The notes beneath the pieces were generated by a model, which saw nothing but the letters and a program-made list of their open reading frames with translations, was not told the DNA's origin and did no database searches. The translations under genes and the position numbers were made by a program. 19,958 nucleotides of DNA from CAYJAD01 sp964369995 (GTDB taxonomy: Bacteria > Desulfobacterota > Desulfovibrionia > Desulfovibrionales > Desulfovibrionaceae), in contig CAYJHH010000046.1 in the NCBI GenBank assembly GCA_964369995.1, positions 1-19,958 of the forward strand. Reading direction: 5' to 3'. Below are positions 1 through 6,539 of the stretch, piece after piece. The number at the start of each line of letters is the position of its first letter. The first letter of the stretch is position 1.

Positions 1-83
1 CTTCCGGCGGCCCCGAAGGGGTATTTGGAGCAGGCGTGCCTTGCTTAAAAACGAGAGGAAACACGTTTTTAAGCATTAACTAA
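1..83 (+). other. Possible 3' end of an upstream rightward gene
   Basis: Two forward frames stay open from the left edge. Frame 1 ends at a TAA at 46-48 (tail LPAAPKGYLEQACLA) and frame 3 ends at a TAA at 81-83 (tail begins SGGPEGVFGAGVPC). A terminator follows at 92-138, which would fit a rightward gene ending here. The fragment is too short to identify the product or to choose between the frames, and it may be non-coding. Confidence 0.25.
42..75. repeat. Perfect 12-bp stem-loop
   Basis: TGCTTAAAAACG at 42-53 is the exact reverse complement of CGTTTTTAAGCA at 64-75, leaving a 10-nt loop. There is no T-run directly after it, so it is not a classical terminator by itself. It lies 17 bases before a second, terminator-like hairpin and could be a 3'-end stabilising structure of an upstream rightward transcript. 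Confidence 0.5.
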
Positions 84-91
84 TCACCATT

Positions 92-138
92 AAAAAACTG
101 CCGAGAACATGTCATGACCATGTTTTCAGCAGTTTTTT
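92..138. terminator. Bidirectional intrinsic terminator
   Basis: The left arm at 92-111 pairs with the right arm at 119-138 over 20 positions with one mismatch and one G-U pair, around a 7-nt loop (TCATGAC). The stem starts with six A and ends with six T, so either strand carries a T-run after the hairpin. It can end both the incoming rightward transcript and the leftward transcript of the gene ending at 162. Confidence 0.85.
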
Positions 139-161
139 TAGGAAATTTCTTTCGGTATTGC

Positions 162-473
162 TTATTTGTCTTCTGAAACTTCGGCTTCGCGGGCTTTTTC
201 TATGACGCGTCCGCCATTGTTAATTTTTTCCAAAAAAGCATCACGACAGTCATAGCTGCAAAAGCGATGAATAACATCGCCATTTTTCACGGTAATGCTA
301 CTGTCTTTATCAATATAGGTGCCGCATTCAGGGTCTTTTACCATCTCACCTGAGGCTACCTTGCGCTCCACTTCTTCAGCATCGTTTTGCTTGGCCAGTT
401 TTTTCTTAATATCATTGGCAAAAAGTCTGTATAAAACATAGCCACATAAGGCTAATATAATCCATTTCCACAT
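162..473 (-). CDS. Small membrane-anchored Cys-motif protein (TRASH/PP0621-like)
   Basis: A 103-residue protein starting MWKWIILALCGYVLYRLF, which is a single N-terminal membrane segment. A charged stretch follows, then a small domain with MVKDPECGTYI and, about 25 residues on, FCSYDCRDAF. This Cys arrangement resembles the metal-binding TRASH/PP0621-type small proteins; metal binding is inferred. I chose the ATG at 471-473 because AAGGAG lies five bases upstream; an ATG eleven codons earlier has no comparable site. It is the last gene of a leftward group behind folK (53-base gap) and before the terminator at 92-138. Its exact function is unknown. Confidence 0.75.
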   Translation of the reverse strand: MWKWIILALCGYVLYRLFANDIKKKLAKQNDAEEVERKVASGEMVKDPECGTYIDKDSSITVKNGDVIHRFCSYDCRDAFLEKINNGGRVIEKAREAEVSEDK

Positions 474-526
474 GATGAACTCCTTACAATGCAAATAATA
501 TATCACCTATCTTGAGAGAAAATAGG

Positions 527-1045
527 CTATTGATAAATCTTGTTTCCTTGTACGCTGTGGGGCAGAGCCTGCAGGGCTTTTTCCAATGCACAAGGCGTGA
601 GTACTGTATCTTGGCAAAGCACATGGCGCAAGGGAATTAATACAAAAGCGCGCTCCAGCATACGCGGATGCGGTATTTGGCAAAAAGAATCATCACTGCT
701 TTTTTGCCCAAAAAGTAATAAATCCAGATCAATGGGGCGCGGCCCAAAGCGCAATTGAGGATTTTCGGGACGCGTTCTGCCAAGCTTTTTTTCTATGCTG
801 AGCATGTGTTGCAGTAATTTTGGCGCTGTCCACGCTGAGGAGCATTGCACACGCAAAACCTGATTACAAAACCAAGGCTGAGCTTTAATCCCTTGTGGCT
901 CTGTGTAATATAAGGGCGACGCTGCCCCCAAGGTGAGGCCTTCTTGCCCTTTGGGGTCAAGTAATTGTGCCACTGCGCTTTCAAGCTGCATCTTGGTGTC
1001 ACCTTCATTGGAGCCAAGGCAAATATAGGCAGAAATGTACTGCAT
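527..1045 (-). CDS. folK: 2-amino-4-hydroxy-6-hydroxymethyldihydropteridine pyrophosphokinase (HPPK)
   Basis: The enzyme transfers pyrophosphate from ATP to 6-hydroxymethyl-7,8-dihydropterin, the step before dihydropteroate synthase in folate synthesis; it is cytosolic. The 172-residue length is normal for HPPK. Visible signatures are the N-terminal YICLGSNEGD, FCNQVLRV in the middle, the HPPK motif RFGPRPIDLDLLLFG with the two Mg-binding Asp of the DLD type, and PHPRMLERAFVLIPL near the C-terminus. Its ATG lies only three bases after the stop of the M23 peptidase gene and has a weak ribosome-binding site (AAAGTAAGT), so translational coupling to the upstream gene is likely. No other folate gene is adjacent. 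Confidence 0.95.
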   Translation of the reverse strand: MQYISAYICLGSNEGDTKMQLESAVAQLLDPKGQEGLTLGAASPLYYTEPQGIKAQPWFCNQVLRVQCSSAWTAPKLLQHMLSIEKKLGRTRPENPQLRFGPRPIDLDLLLFGQKSSDDSFCQIPHPRMLERAFVLIPLRHVLCQDTVLTPCALEKALQALPHSVQGNKIYQ

Positions 1046-1048
1046 ATA

Positions 1049-2359
1049 TTACTTACTTTGCAAGCGGTCAGTAATATTATTTTTAATCCACTTTGGGTCA
1101 AGCCATTCCAAGGGCGTTACTTCTACTCCGCCCACTAAAATACCAAAGTGTACATGGTCACCAAAAGCCATGCCTGTGGTACCCGTGGTACCCACAATAT
1201 GCCCTCGCTCCACCATATCATCTTTTTTTACCATGATATCTGTTAAGTGAGAGTACAACGACATGAGCCCAAGGCCATGGTCAATGACTACGATATTACC
1301 ATAAATGCCAAGATCTCCCACAAAAATCACTTTTCCTGTATTGGCAGCGGGAATTTTGTCACGCTTTATGGAGGCTAGGTCATGCCCCAAATGCCATTGA
1401 TGATCTATGACTTTACCTTGATACTCGTAGGTACGGTGTTCGCCATAGCCGGCGCTGGATTTAGAGCCGGGTAAGGGCAAGAAGGAACCTTTCCATAAAG
1501 GTGTAGGTGAGGTTTGTGGGCCTAAGTGCAGTAAAAATTGCGTATTGGCAAAACGAATGTCACTATTAATGATTAAAAAGCGTTCCAAAGGCGTATTGGC
1601 ATCGGGAGCAAGTTCTATAAGCTTTTGACTGACGCGATCCAAGAAAGCGTCGGTGATTTTAATGGTATCGGTCTTGAACTTTCTGTCCCGAGCATGCATG
1701 CGCAAGATTTGCTCGGTGATATTGCCTGCTCTATCTTGCGCTTTAAGTACAGGCTTAAATTCTTCCACCTTCATGCCATGGGGGAAAGCAAAGTAGGCAA
1801 TATAGCTGTTGTCGGCTTGTTTGTAACCGGGAAAAAGCTGTGTTCCCACTTGGATACCACTGGAAAGCACTTCTTCATTGATGGTATAGCGCACTACGCT
1901 GGCGCCGCCGCGGCGCACATTGGGAGGCACACTGAGCACGGAAATTTTAGGTGCTTTGGCATCCAAAGTGGCGGGAATAACAAGGCTAGTGCTATTACCA
2001 AGGCCAAAAGAGGCCAAGGAGGCGTCCATGGCTTTAAGCTCCAGTTCAAAATCTCCTTCGGCCATGGGCGTATTTTTTAAATTAAACGTTGCCGTGGCAT
2101 TTTCTGTATAAGGGTCAAAGTGTTTAGAAAAAACAGAAACACTTTGGGAGCCATGGCGCACCAGCACTTCCACTGAGCGAACTTTGGCTATGTCATGCAA
2201 GTGAATGGTAAGGTCGGCATGGGGCGAAATGACGCCGGTGTTGGGGGTGAGGGTAATGCTTGGCCCTTCACGATCTTCAAAAAAAAGATAGCCTGCATAA
2301 CCAAGAGCGCCCATGAAGGACAGAAAAATTAATGTGGAAAAAAGTGTTTTTATATTCAT
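1049..2359 (-). CDS. Membrane-anchored M23 family metallopeptidase (LytM/peptidoglycan hydrolase type)
   Basis: A 436-residue protein with an N-terminal hydrophobic anchor at about residues 5-28 and a periplasmic body. Residues about 30-230 look beta-rich and Ig/FlgD-like, and residues about 315-420 form the M23 peptidase domain. The zinc ligands are all present: H323 and D327 in HLGHD, H404 in DHVHFG, with catalytic-site H371 (YSHL) and H402. The domain should therefore be active, cutting peptide crosslinks or stems of peptidoglycan. This differs from EnvC/NlpD-type regulators, which have lost these residues. It is the first gene of the leftward group, transcribed from a likely promoter at 2415-2443, and its stop is three bases before folK. 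The substrate bond is not visible from sequence. Confidence 0.9.
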   Translation of the reverse strand: MNIKTLFSTLIFLSFMGALGYAGYLFFEDREGPSITLTPNTGVISPHADLTIHLHDIAKVRSVEVLVRHGSQSVSVFSKHFDPYTENATATFNLKNTPMAEGDFELELKAMDASLASFGLGNSTSLVIPATLDAKAPKISVLSVPPNVRRGGASVVRYTINEEVLSSGIQVGTQLFPGYKQADNSYIAYFAFPHGMKVEEFKPVLKAQDRAGNITEQILRMHARDRKFKTDTIKITDAFLDRVSQKLIELAPDANTPLERFLIINSDIRFANTQFLLHLGPQTSPTPLWKGSFLPLPGSKSSAGYGEHRTYEYQGKVIDHQWHLGHDLASIKRDKIPAANTGKVIFVGDLGIYGNIVVIDHGLGLMSLYSHLTDIMVKKDDMVERGHIVGTTGTTGMAFGDHVHFGILVGGVEVTPLEWLDPKWIKNNITDRLQSK

Positions 2360-2401
2360 GGTAAAACCTATTCTTTGCTAAAATGGTTGTATGTTATGAG
2401 C

Positions 2402-2419
2402 ATATGTTCGTGCACATAT
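2402..2419. promoter_or_regulatory. Palindromic operator candidate at the M23 promoter
   Basis: ATATGT at 2402-2407 and ACATAT at 2414-2419 form a 6-6-6 inverted repeat. It covers the -10 box and expected start site of the leftward promoter at 2415-2443, where a repressor would act. The regulator is unknown, and AT-rich palindromes of this size also arise by chance. Confidence 0.35.
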
Positions 2420-2443
2420 ACAATGGATTAACGCTCTTGTCAT
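2415..2443 (-). promoter_or_regulatory. Sigma70-type promoter of the M23-folK group
   Basis: Read on the minus strand, ATGACA (2443-2438) is separated by 17 bases from TATATG (2420-2415). This matches five of six -35 and four of six -10 consensus bases with ideal spacing. Transcription would start near 2408, about 50 bases before the ATG at 2359. Confidence 0.55.
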
Positions 2444-2680
2444 TAAGATGTAGGGAGAAAATAAAAAGTCTAATATTATAGCGCGTTGCTATGTTTTGTT
2501 TGTGGCGCTTTACGGGTGGCGTGGGGAAGGAAATGCGGCAGGGCAATGCTTTTATATTGACTTGGCAAAAGAAATTTGTTCTTAAGGTAGGATAAAATTT
2601 AGGTAGTCGCATGAAAAATGGGCGAAAAGGCTTTTTTCACTGAAGAGTTAGATGTACGGTTTTATTAAGATGAAGGATTT
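2444..2680. other. Non-coding spacer between divergent M23 and pcm
   Basis: The stretch 2360-2680 between the divergent genes has no credible coding region. Its left part holds the leftward promoter and palindrome listed separately. For pcm, TTGACT at 2557-2562 is a reasonable -35 box, but only a poor -10 (TCTTAA) lies 17 bases on, so the rightward promoter is not settled. The pcm ribosome-binding site GAAGGA lies at 2672-2677. Confidence 0.5.
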
Positions 2681-3346
2681 ATGCAAACATCCCCTATACG
2701 GAAAGTAGACCCAAGAATTTTGCGTGCCACCATGGTGCGTAATCTGCAAGAAAATGCTGGTATAAGTGACGCACAAGTACTTGCGGCCATGAATGCCGTG
2801 CCGCGTCATGATTTTGTGCAAGAAGCTTTTCGTATGCAAGCGTATGAAGATCGCCCCTTACCCATTGGCTATGGGCAAACCATCTCACAGCCTTCGACGG
2901 TGGCCCTTATGACGCAACTTTTGCGCGTGGAAAAAGGCATGCGTGTGCTGGAAATAGGTACAGGTTCAGGCTATCAAGCGGCTATATTAGCGTATTTGGG
3001 GTGCCGTGTGTATACGGTGGAGCGTATTGCTGAGCTGTATGCTGCCACGCGTACTTTGCTTATGCAAACCATGAAAATAAAAAATATTTATATGAAAAAG
3101 GATGATGGTACCCTTGGCATGCAAGAGGCCGCTCCTTTTGATCGAATTTTGGTCACCGCCGGCGGTCCAGAAATCCCCAAACCCTTGGTGCGTCAATTGG
3201 ACGAAGGGGGCATTATGCTTATTCCCGTGGGGGAACAAAAACGCTCTCAACGTCTTATGCAGGTGCGCCGCGAAAATGGCACTGTGCTTGTGAAAGACAT
3301 GGGCAGCGCTGTGTTTGTGGATTTGGTGGGTAGCCATGGCTGGTAA
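2681..3346 (+). CDS. pcm: Protein-L-isoaspartate O-methyltransferase
   Basis: This cytosolic enzyme uses S-adenosylmethionine to methylate L-isoaspartyl residues in damaged proteins, allowing their repair. The 221-residue protein carries the family's diagnostic segments in order: PRHDFV (41-46), GYGQTISQP (63-71), the SAM-binding VLEIGTGSGYQ (89-99), the acidic VYTVERI (110-116), and VTAGGPEIP (158-166). The C-terminus is complete. The ATG at 2681 follows GAAGGA with a short spacer. It is the first gene of a rightward run; the Mrp-type ATPase gene follows 41 bases later. Isoaspartate repair enzymes often sit near stress and survival genes, but nothing here shows its regulation. Confidence 0.95.
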   Translation: MQTSPIRKVDPRILRATMVRNLQENAGISDAQVLAAMNAVPRHDFVQEAFRMQAYEDRPLPIGYGQTISQPSTVALMTQLLRVEKGMRVLEIGTGSGYQAAILAYLGCRVYTVERIAELYAATRTLLMQTMKIKNIYMKKDDGTLGMQEAAPFDRILVTAGGPEIPKPLVRQLDEGGIMLIPVGEQKRSQRLMQVRRENGTVLVKDMGSAVFVDLVGSHGW

Positions 3347-3387
3347 GGCCTGCTTTGCCTTAATATAATTCTTTTGGGGGAAATTCT

Positions 3388-4341
3388 ATGTCTTCGTGTT
3401 CGTCGTGTTCTAGTGCTCCATCCTGTCCTTCTGCTGCTTCTAGTGGTACATGCCCTTCTAGTGCAAAAGGAAACGTTAGCGGTGGAGCAGAAAAAAAAAT
3501 TAGTGAGGCTATGGCTTTACAAGATAATCTTATCTCTTCTACCTTAGGCAAAATTCGCCATAAGCTTTTTATCATGAGCGGTAAGGGCGGCGTTGGCAAA
3601 AGCTCTGTGACGGTAAACACCGCCGCTGCTTTGGCTGCGCGTGGCTTTAAAGTGGGTATTTTAGATGTGGATATTCACGGCCCAAGTGTACCCAATTTAT
3701 TGGGATTAAATGGCGGTATAGAGATGGATGAAAGTAATTCTCTTATGATTCCTGCATCTTATAATGAAAACTTGTCCGTCATTTCCATGGATTCTTTACT
3801 CAAGGAAAAAGACAGCGCCGTGCTGTGGCGCGGCCCCAAAAAAACGGCGGCCATTCGCCAATTTGTTGCCGATGTGGCTTGGGGAGAGTTGGACTTTTTG
3901 CTTATTGACTCCCCTCCCGGAACCGGCGATGAGCATATGACAATTTTGCAAACCATACCGGACGCCTTGTGTGTGGTGGTAACGACCCCGCAAGAAATTT
4001 CTTTGGCAGATGTGCGTAAAGCCTTAAACTTTTTACAACATGCCAAAGCCAATGTGCTAGGTGTGGTGGAAAATATGAGTGGGCTTTTTTGCCCGCACTG
4101 TCACGAGGCCATTAATCTTTTCAAAAAAGGTGGCGGTAAGGAGCTTGCTGAGCGCTATGGTTTGAAATTTTTGGGTGATATTCCTCTGGATCCTGCCACC
4201 GTGGTGGCCGCAGACAGCGGTGTGCCAGTGGTTTTTTTACAGGAAGAAACTCCGGCCAAACGCGGCTTTTTAGCCCTTGCCGATGCCATTAGTACTGCCT
4301 CTCATAATAGTTTAGAGGCCTTGGCCAGTAGCCACGATTAA
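3388..4341 (+). CDS. Mrp/NBP35-family iron-sulfur cluster carrier ATPase
   Basis: A 317-residue P-loop ATPase that by family carries and transfers Fe-S clusters in the cytosol. Visible motifs are the deviant Walker A GKGGVGKS (65-72), DVDIHGPSVP (93-102), DSPPGTGDEH (174-183), and the CPHC pair (235-238), which in dimers holds a bridging 4Fe-4S cluster. The N-terminus is a Ser/Cys-rich tail with Cys at 4, 7, 13 and 22, in place of the MIP18/DUF59 domain of many bacterial Mrp proteins. Such a tail recalls the second cluster site of NBP35. The ribosome-binding site GGGGGA precedes the ATG. A perfect TATAAT lies at 3364-3369 but with no good -35, so the gene may be read from pcm. The symbol mrp or apbC would also fit. 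Confidence 0.93.
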   Translation: MSSCSSCSSAPSCPSAASSGTCPSSAKGNVSGGAEKKISEAMALQDNLISSTLGKIRHKLFIMSGKGGVGKSSVTVNTAAALAARGFKVGILDVDIHGPSVPNLLGLNGGIEMDESNSLMIPASYNENLSVISMDSLLKEKDSAVLWRGPKKTAAIRQFVADVAWGELDFLLIDSPPGTGDEHMTILQTIPDALCVVVTTPQEISLADVRKALNFLQHAKANVLGVVENMSGLFCPHCHEAINLFKKGGGKELAERYGLKFLGDIPLDPATVVAADSGVPVVFLQEETPAKRGFLALADAISTASHNSLEALASSHD

Positions 4342-4353
4342 GTGATATGCACA

Positions 4354-4407
4354 GGGTGCCAAGAAAATTCGAGGCACCCACAATGGTATAGGTGGATTTT
4401 TTCTTGG
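4354..4407 (+). promoter_or_regulatory. Two mutually exclusive hairpins downstream of the Mrp gene
   Basis: GGGTGCC (4354-4360) can pair with GGCACCC (4373-4379). Alternatively CCAAGAAAA (4359-4367) can pair with TTTTCTTGG (4399-4407), with a small inner stem CCAC/GTGG (4378-4381/4392-4395). The two share bases 4359-4360, so only one can form. This could be an attenuator-like leader for pgsA or simply the 3' end structure of the preceding transcript; TTTTTT within 4397-4402 lies 17 bases after the first hairpin, too far for a standard terminator. Confidence 0.4.
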
Positions 4408-4410
4408 TAT

Positions 4411-4427
4411 TGTGTCACTATGACACA
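4411..4427. promoter_or_regulatory. Perfect 7-3-7 palindrome upstream of pgsA
   Basis: TGTGTCA (4411-4417) and TGACACA (4421-4427) are exact reverse complements around CTA; the symmetry extends to 4409-4429 with one G-T pair. It lies about 55 bases before the pgsA start. The size and symmetry suit a dimeric repressor or activator site, or a short RNA hairpin. It is not a standard CRP/FNR site, because the half-sites and spacing differ. Confidence 0.45.
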
Positions 4428-4482
4428 GTTTGGATTGTAAGAGGTGGGATGCTATGCCTGCCATAAGGGGTTGGGTTTGAGT

Positions 4483-5034
4483 ATGCAGCTAAATTTAGCT
4501 ACAAAAATCACGTTATTTCGTATTTTTATGACTCCGCTCATTGTAGCTTTGCTCTACTTTGAAGGACCCATTACCTGTTTTATGGCGGCAGTGGCTTTTA
4601 TTTTGGCCTCCCTTTCTGATTGGGCAGATGGCTATATTGCGCGCCGCGAAAATATGGTCACCAGTTTAGGAAAGTTTTTAGATCCTTTGGCAGATAAAGT
4701 GCTGATTTGCTCTGTACTTATCATGCTTGTGGGGCTGGACTGGATACCTATTTGGGTAGCCATTGTTATCGTATGTCGTGAATTGGTGGTAACGGGCTTG
4801 CGTGCCATTGCCATGGATGAAGGCATAGTGCTAGCTGCTGATAATTATGGTAAAGCCAAAACTTTATTACAAACAATAGCCTTGGTACCCTTGCTTGTGC
4901 ATTACCCCTTATTGGGTGTGGACATACAAGGTTTTGCCATGGTGTTATTGTATGTGGCAACGGCATTGGCTGTGTATTCTGGCTATAATTATGTCTATAG
5001 TTTTTATAAGGGAAGTTTAAGTCGCAAGGCTTAA
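4483..5034 (+). CDS. pgsA: CDP-diacylglycerol--glycerol-3-phosphate 3-phosphatidyltransferase
   Basis: This integral membrane enzyme makes phosphatidylglycerophosphate, the precursor of phosphatidylglycerol and cardiolipin. The 183-residue protein has the usual length and several hydrophobic helices. The CDP-alcohol phosphotransferase motif DG-x2-AR-x8-G-x3-D-x3-D is intact in DWADGYIARRE...GKFLDPLAD, and NLATKITLFRI and CRELVVTGLRAIA favour PgsA over PssA. The start is uncertain. ATG 4483 lies 12 bases after AAGGGG (4465-4470), while an in-frame TTG at 4477 lies at the ideal six bases and adds only two residues. A GTG at 4444 would add a Cys-rich tail that looks unnatural. The FtsB-like gene follows after 11 bases. 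Confidence 0.93.
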   Translation: MQLNLATKITLFRIFMTPLIVALLYFEGPITCFMAAVAFILASLSDWADGYIARRENMVTSLGKFLDPLADKVLICSVLIMLVGLDWIPIWVAIVIVCRELVVTGLRAIAMDEGIVLAADNYGKAKTLLQTIALVPLLVHYPLLGVDIQGFAMVLLYVATALAVYSGYNYVYSFYKGSLSRKA

Positions 5035-5045
5035 AAATTATATTT

Positions 5046-5375
5046 ATGGTAGTGTTTTGGCGTACCTGTATCCTGATTTTCCTTGGGATTATCAATGTGG
5101 TGGTTTTTTATCGCATGGTCTGGGGAGATGGTGGCATCTTGGCCTTTAATGCTTTGCGCCAAGAATACGCTCAAATGCAGCAAGAACTTGCTCGTGTGGA
5201 TGCACAAAATGTGCAGTTAAGCAAAGAGATTCGTTTGCTTAAAACCGACGATGCCTATGTGGAAAAAATGATTAGACAGCGCCTACACTATGTGCGCCAG
5301 AATGAAATTTTGTATCTGTTTACCAACGATGCAGATGGGTCTAAGCAAGGAGATGAAAATGCAGGAAAAAATTGA
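5046..5375 (+). CDS. FtsB/DivIC-like septum formation initiator
   Basis: A 109-residue bitopic protein with a membrane segment at about residues 5-24, then a coiled coil (about 35-70, with LARVDAQNVQLSKEIRLLK). It ends in the family segment DDAYVEKMIRQRLHYVRQNEILYLF. FtsB/DivIC proteins bridge early and late division proteins at the septum together with FtsL and FtsQ. The ribosome-binding site is weak, so it may be coupled to pgsA (11-base gap). Its last 17 bases overlap the next reading frame, whose ribosome-binding site lies inside this gene. The assignment to the family is firm; equivalence to E. coli FtsB is an inference. Confidence 0.88.
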   Translation: MVVFWRTCILIFLGIINVVVFYRMVWGDGGILAFNALRQEYAQMQQELARVDAQNVQLSKEIRLLKTDDAYVEKMIRQRLHYVRQNEILYLFTNDADGSKQGDENAGKN

Positions 5376-6450
5376 TTGGTACCAAGAAGTGGTTGATTTG
5401 GAGCCGAGCTCAAAGTTGTTTTTTCCTTTGGCAAAAATGCTTGCGGAACAAGACGTACCTCGTGCTGTGGAAACACTGCAACGCGGTCTTGAAAGGCATC
5501 CTGAATTCATTGAAGCTCGCTTTTTCTATGTAGAACTTTTGCATAAACATCAAGATCAGCATGATTATGCACAGCGTCTTGAGGCGCAACTTACAACGCT
5601 ATCGCCCATGCTTTCGCGCTATGCGGGCTTTTGGCAGGCATGGGGTAAAAGTCTTTTGGCAGCCCATGGGGATAAGCCACAAGAAAAAGCTTTGGCAGCA
5701 TCTTTTCTTGGTGCCATGTGCGCTCAGGAAGGCTTGACTTTAGCAGATATTTTTGCCGCAGGATTGCAATGTTTAAGCGAAGAAGGCAAAAAAACTGCCA
5801 CTGTATCGCCTGAAGAAAAAGTTGTGCCGGGCGCGGCGGAAGAAGACAGTGATGCTGATGCTATCCTTGCGCAAGCTGAAGCTCTTGTTTTGCAAAGTCC
5901 TGACCAAGTACAAGAAGAGGATACGCAAGCAAAACAGCCAGAGCAGTCTGAACAGGTAGCGCCTGCACCTAAAGCTTCAGGGGTGACTGTGTCTGTTTCT
6001 GGTAAGGTACCTGTTCCCGTAAAAGTGTCTTCCATGCCTCGGGTAGTCATTTCTCAGCAAAGCCCCCCAGAACCGTATGTCACTTCAAAAAATGAAATGA
6101 ATGCGCAAGATGCACAGCTTGCACCCGAGAATAGCGGGGATGATACGGTATCCTTGCGAACACGTTCCATGGCAGAAGTATTGGCTGAGCAAGGCGACTA
6201 TAACGCCGCTTTGGATATTTATGCAGATCTTTTGCAAAGCACAGAAGATGTAGCTGAAAAGCAAGATTTAGAAAATAGAATTGCGCAGGTGCAAGCTTTA
6301 AGTACCGGAGGGGCCAGCGCCTTTCCTGTGGCAGATGGCGCCGAAAGTGCCAGTGGCACAGAGGGTAAGGCTTCTTCTCCCGGCAATGAACGTGTAATTT
6401 CTGTGCTTGGAGCCTTGGCAGATAGGCTTGATGCGCGGTTGCATTCATAG
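5359..6450 (+). CDS. TPR-containing protein of unknown function
   Basis: A 363-residue, apparently cytosolic protein. Residues about 1-140 are helical and TPR-like (for example EQDVPRAVETLQRGLERHPEFIEA written in two helices). Residues about 145-265 are an acidic, Pro/Gln/Ser-rich linker, and one clear TPR unit lies at about 266-297 (MAEVLAEQGDYNAALDIYAD). The C-terminal tail is about 65 residues and ends in a helix (VISVLGALADRLDARL). I chose the ATG at 5359 because AAGGAG at 5347-5352 lies six bases upstream; upstream in-frame starts lie deep in the FtsB-like gene. The 17-base overlap indicates co-translation with it. TPR modules bind other proteins; the partner is not visible. Confidence 0.85.
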   Translation: MQEKIDWYQEVVDLEPSSKLFFPLAKMLAEQDVPRAVETLQRGLERHPEFIEARFFYVELLHKHQDQHDYAQRLEAQLTTLSPMLSRYAGFWQAWGKSLLAAHGDKPQEKALAASFLGAMCAQEGLTLADIFAAGLQCLSEEGKKTATVSPEEKVVPGAAEEDSDADAILAQAEALVLQSPDQVQEEDTQAKQPEQSEQVAPAPKASGVTVSVSGKVPVPVKVSSMPRVVISQQSPPEPYVTSKNEMNAQDAQLAPENSGDDTVSLRTRSMAEVLAEQGDYNAALDIYADLLQSTEDVAEKQDLENRIAQVQALSTGGASAFPVADGAESASGTEGKASSPGNERVISVLGALADRLDARLHS

Positions 6451-6460
6451 ACGATGTTAA

Positions 6461-6480
6461 GAGCTTGCGCAAGCAAGTTT
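6461..6480 (+). terminator. Weak hairpin after the TPR gene
   Basis: CTTGC-GCAA-GCAAG forms a short stem with a GNRA-type tetraloop, extended by A-U and G-U pairs to 6461-6480 and ending in TTT. It may slow or partly end transcription between the TPR gene and the lipoprotein gene 89 bases on; it is too weak to be called with confidence. Confidence 0.35.
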
Positions 6481-6539
6481 TGTATCAACGCTTTTACTTT
6501 GCTTTGATGGCAAAAATTTTGGGCTCAAAGGAATAAAGT

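Noticed and set aside
1625..2080. Forward open frame of 151 residues inside the M23 gene
   Set aside because: Antisense to a complete peptidase gene with intact catalytic motifs; no recognisable domain.
3341..3369. Promoter for the Mrp-type gene using the perfect TATAAT at 3364-3369
   Set aside because: No acceptable -35 box lies 16-18 bases upstream and the resulting leader would start at the ribosome-binding site, so it was not listed as a feature.
5290..5358. Upstream start for the TPR protein
   Set aside because: It would overlap the FtsB-like gene by 86 bases and has no ribosome-binding site, whereas ATG 5359 has AAGGAG at ideal distance.
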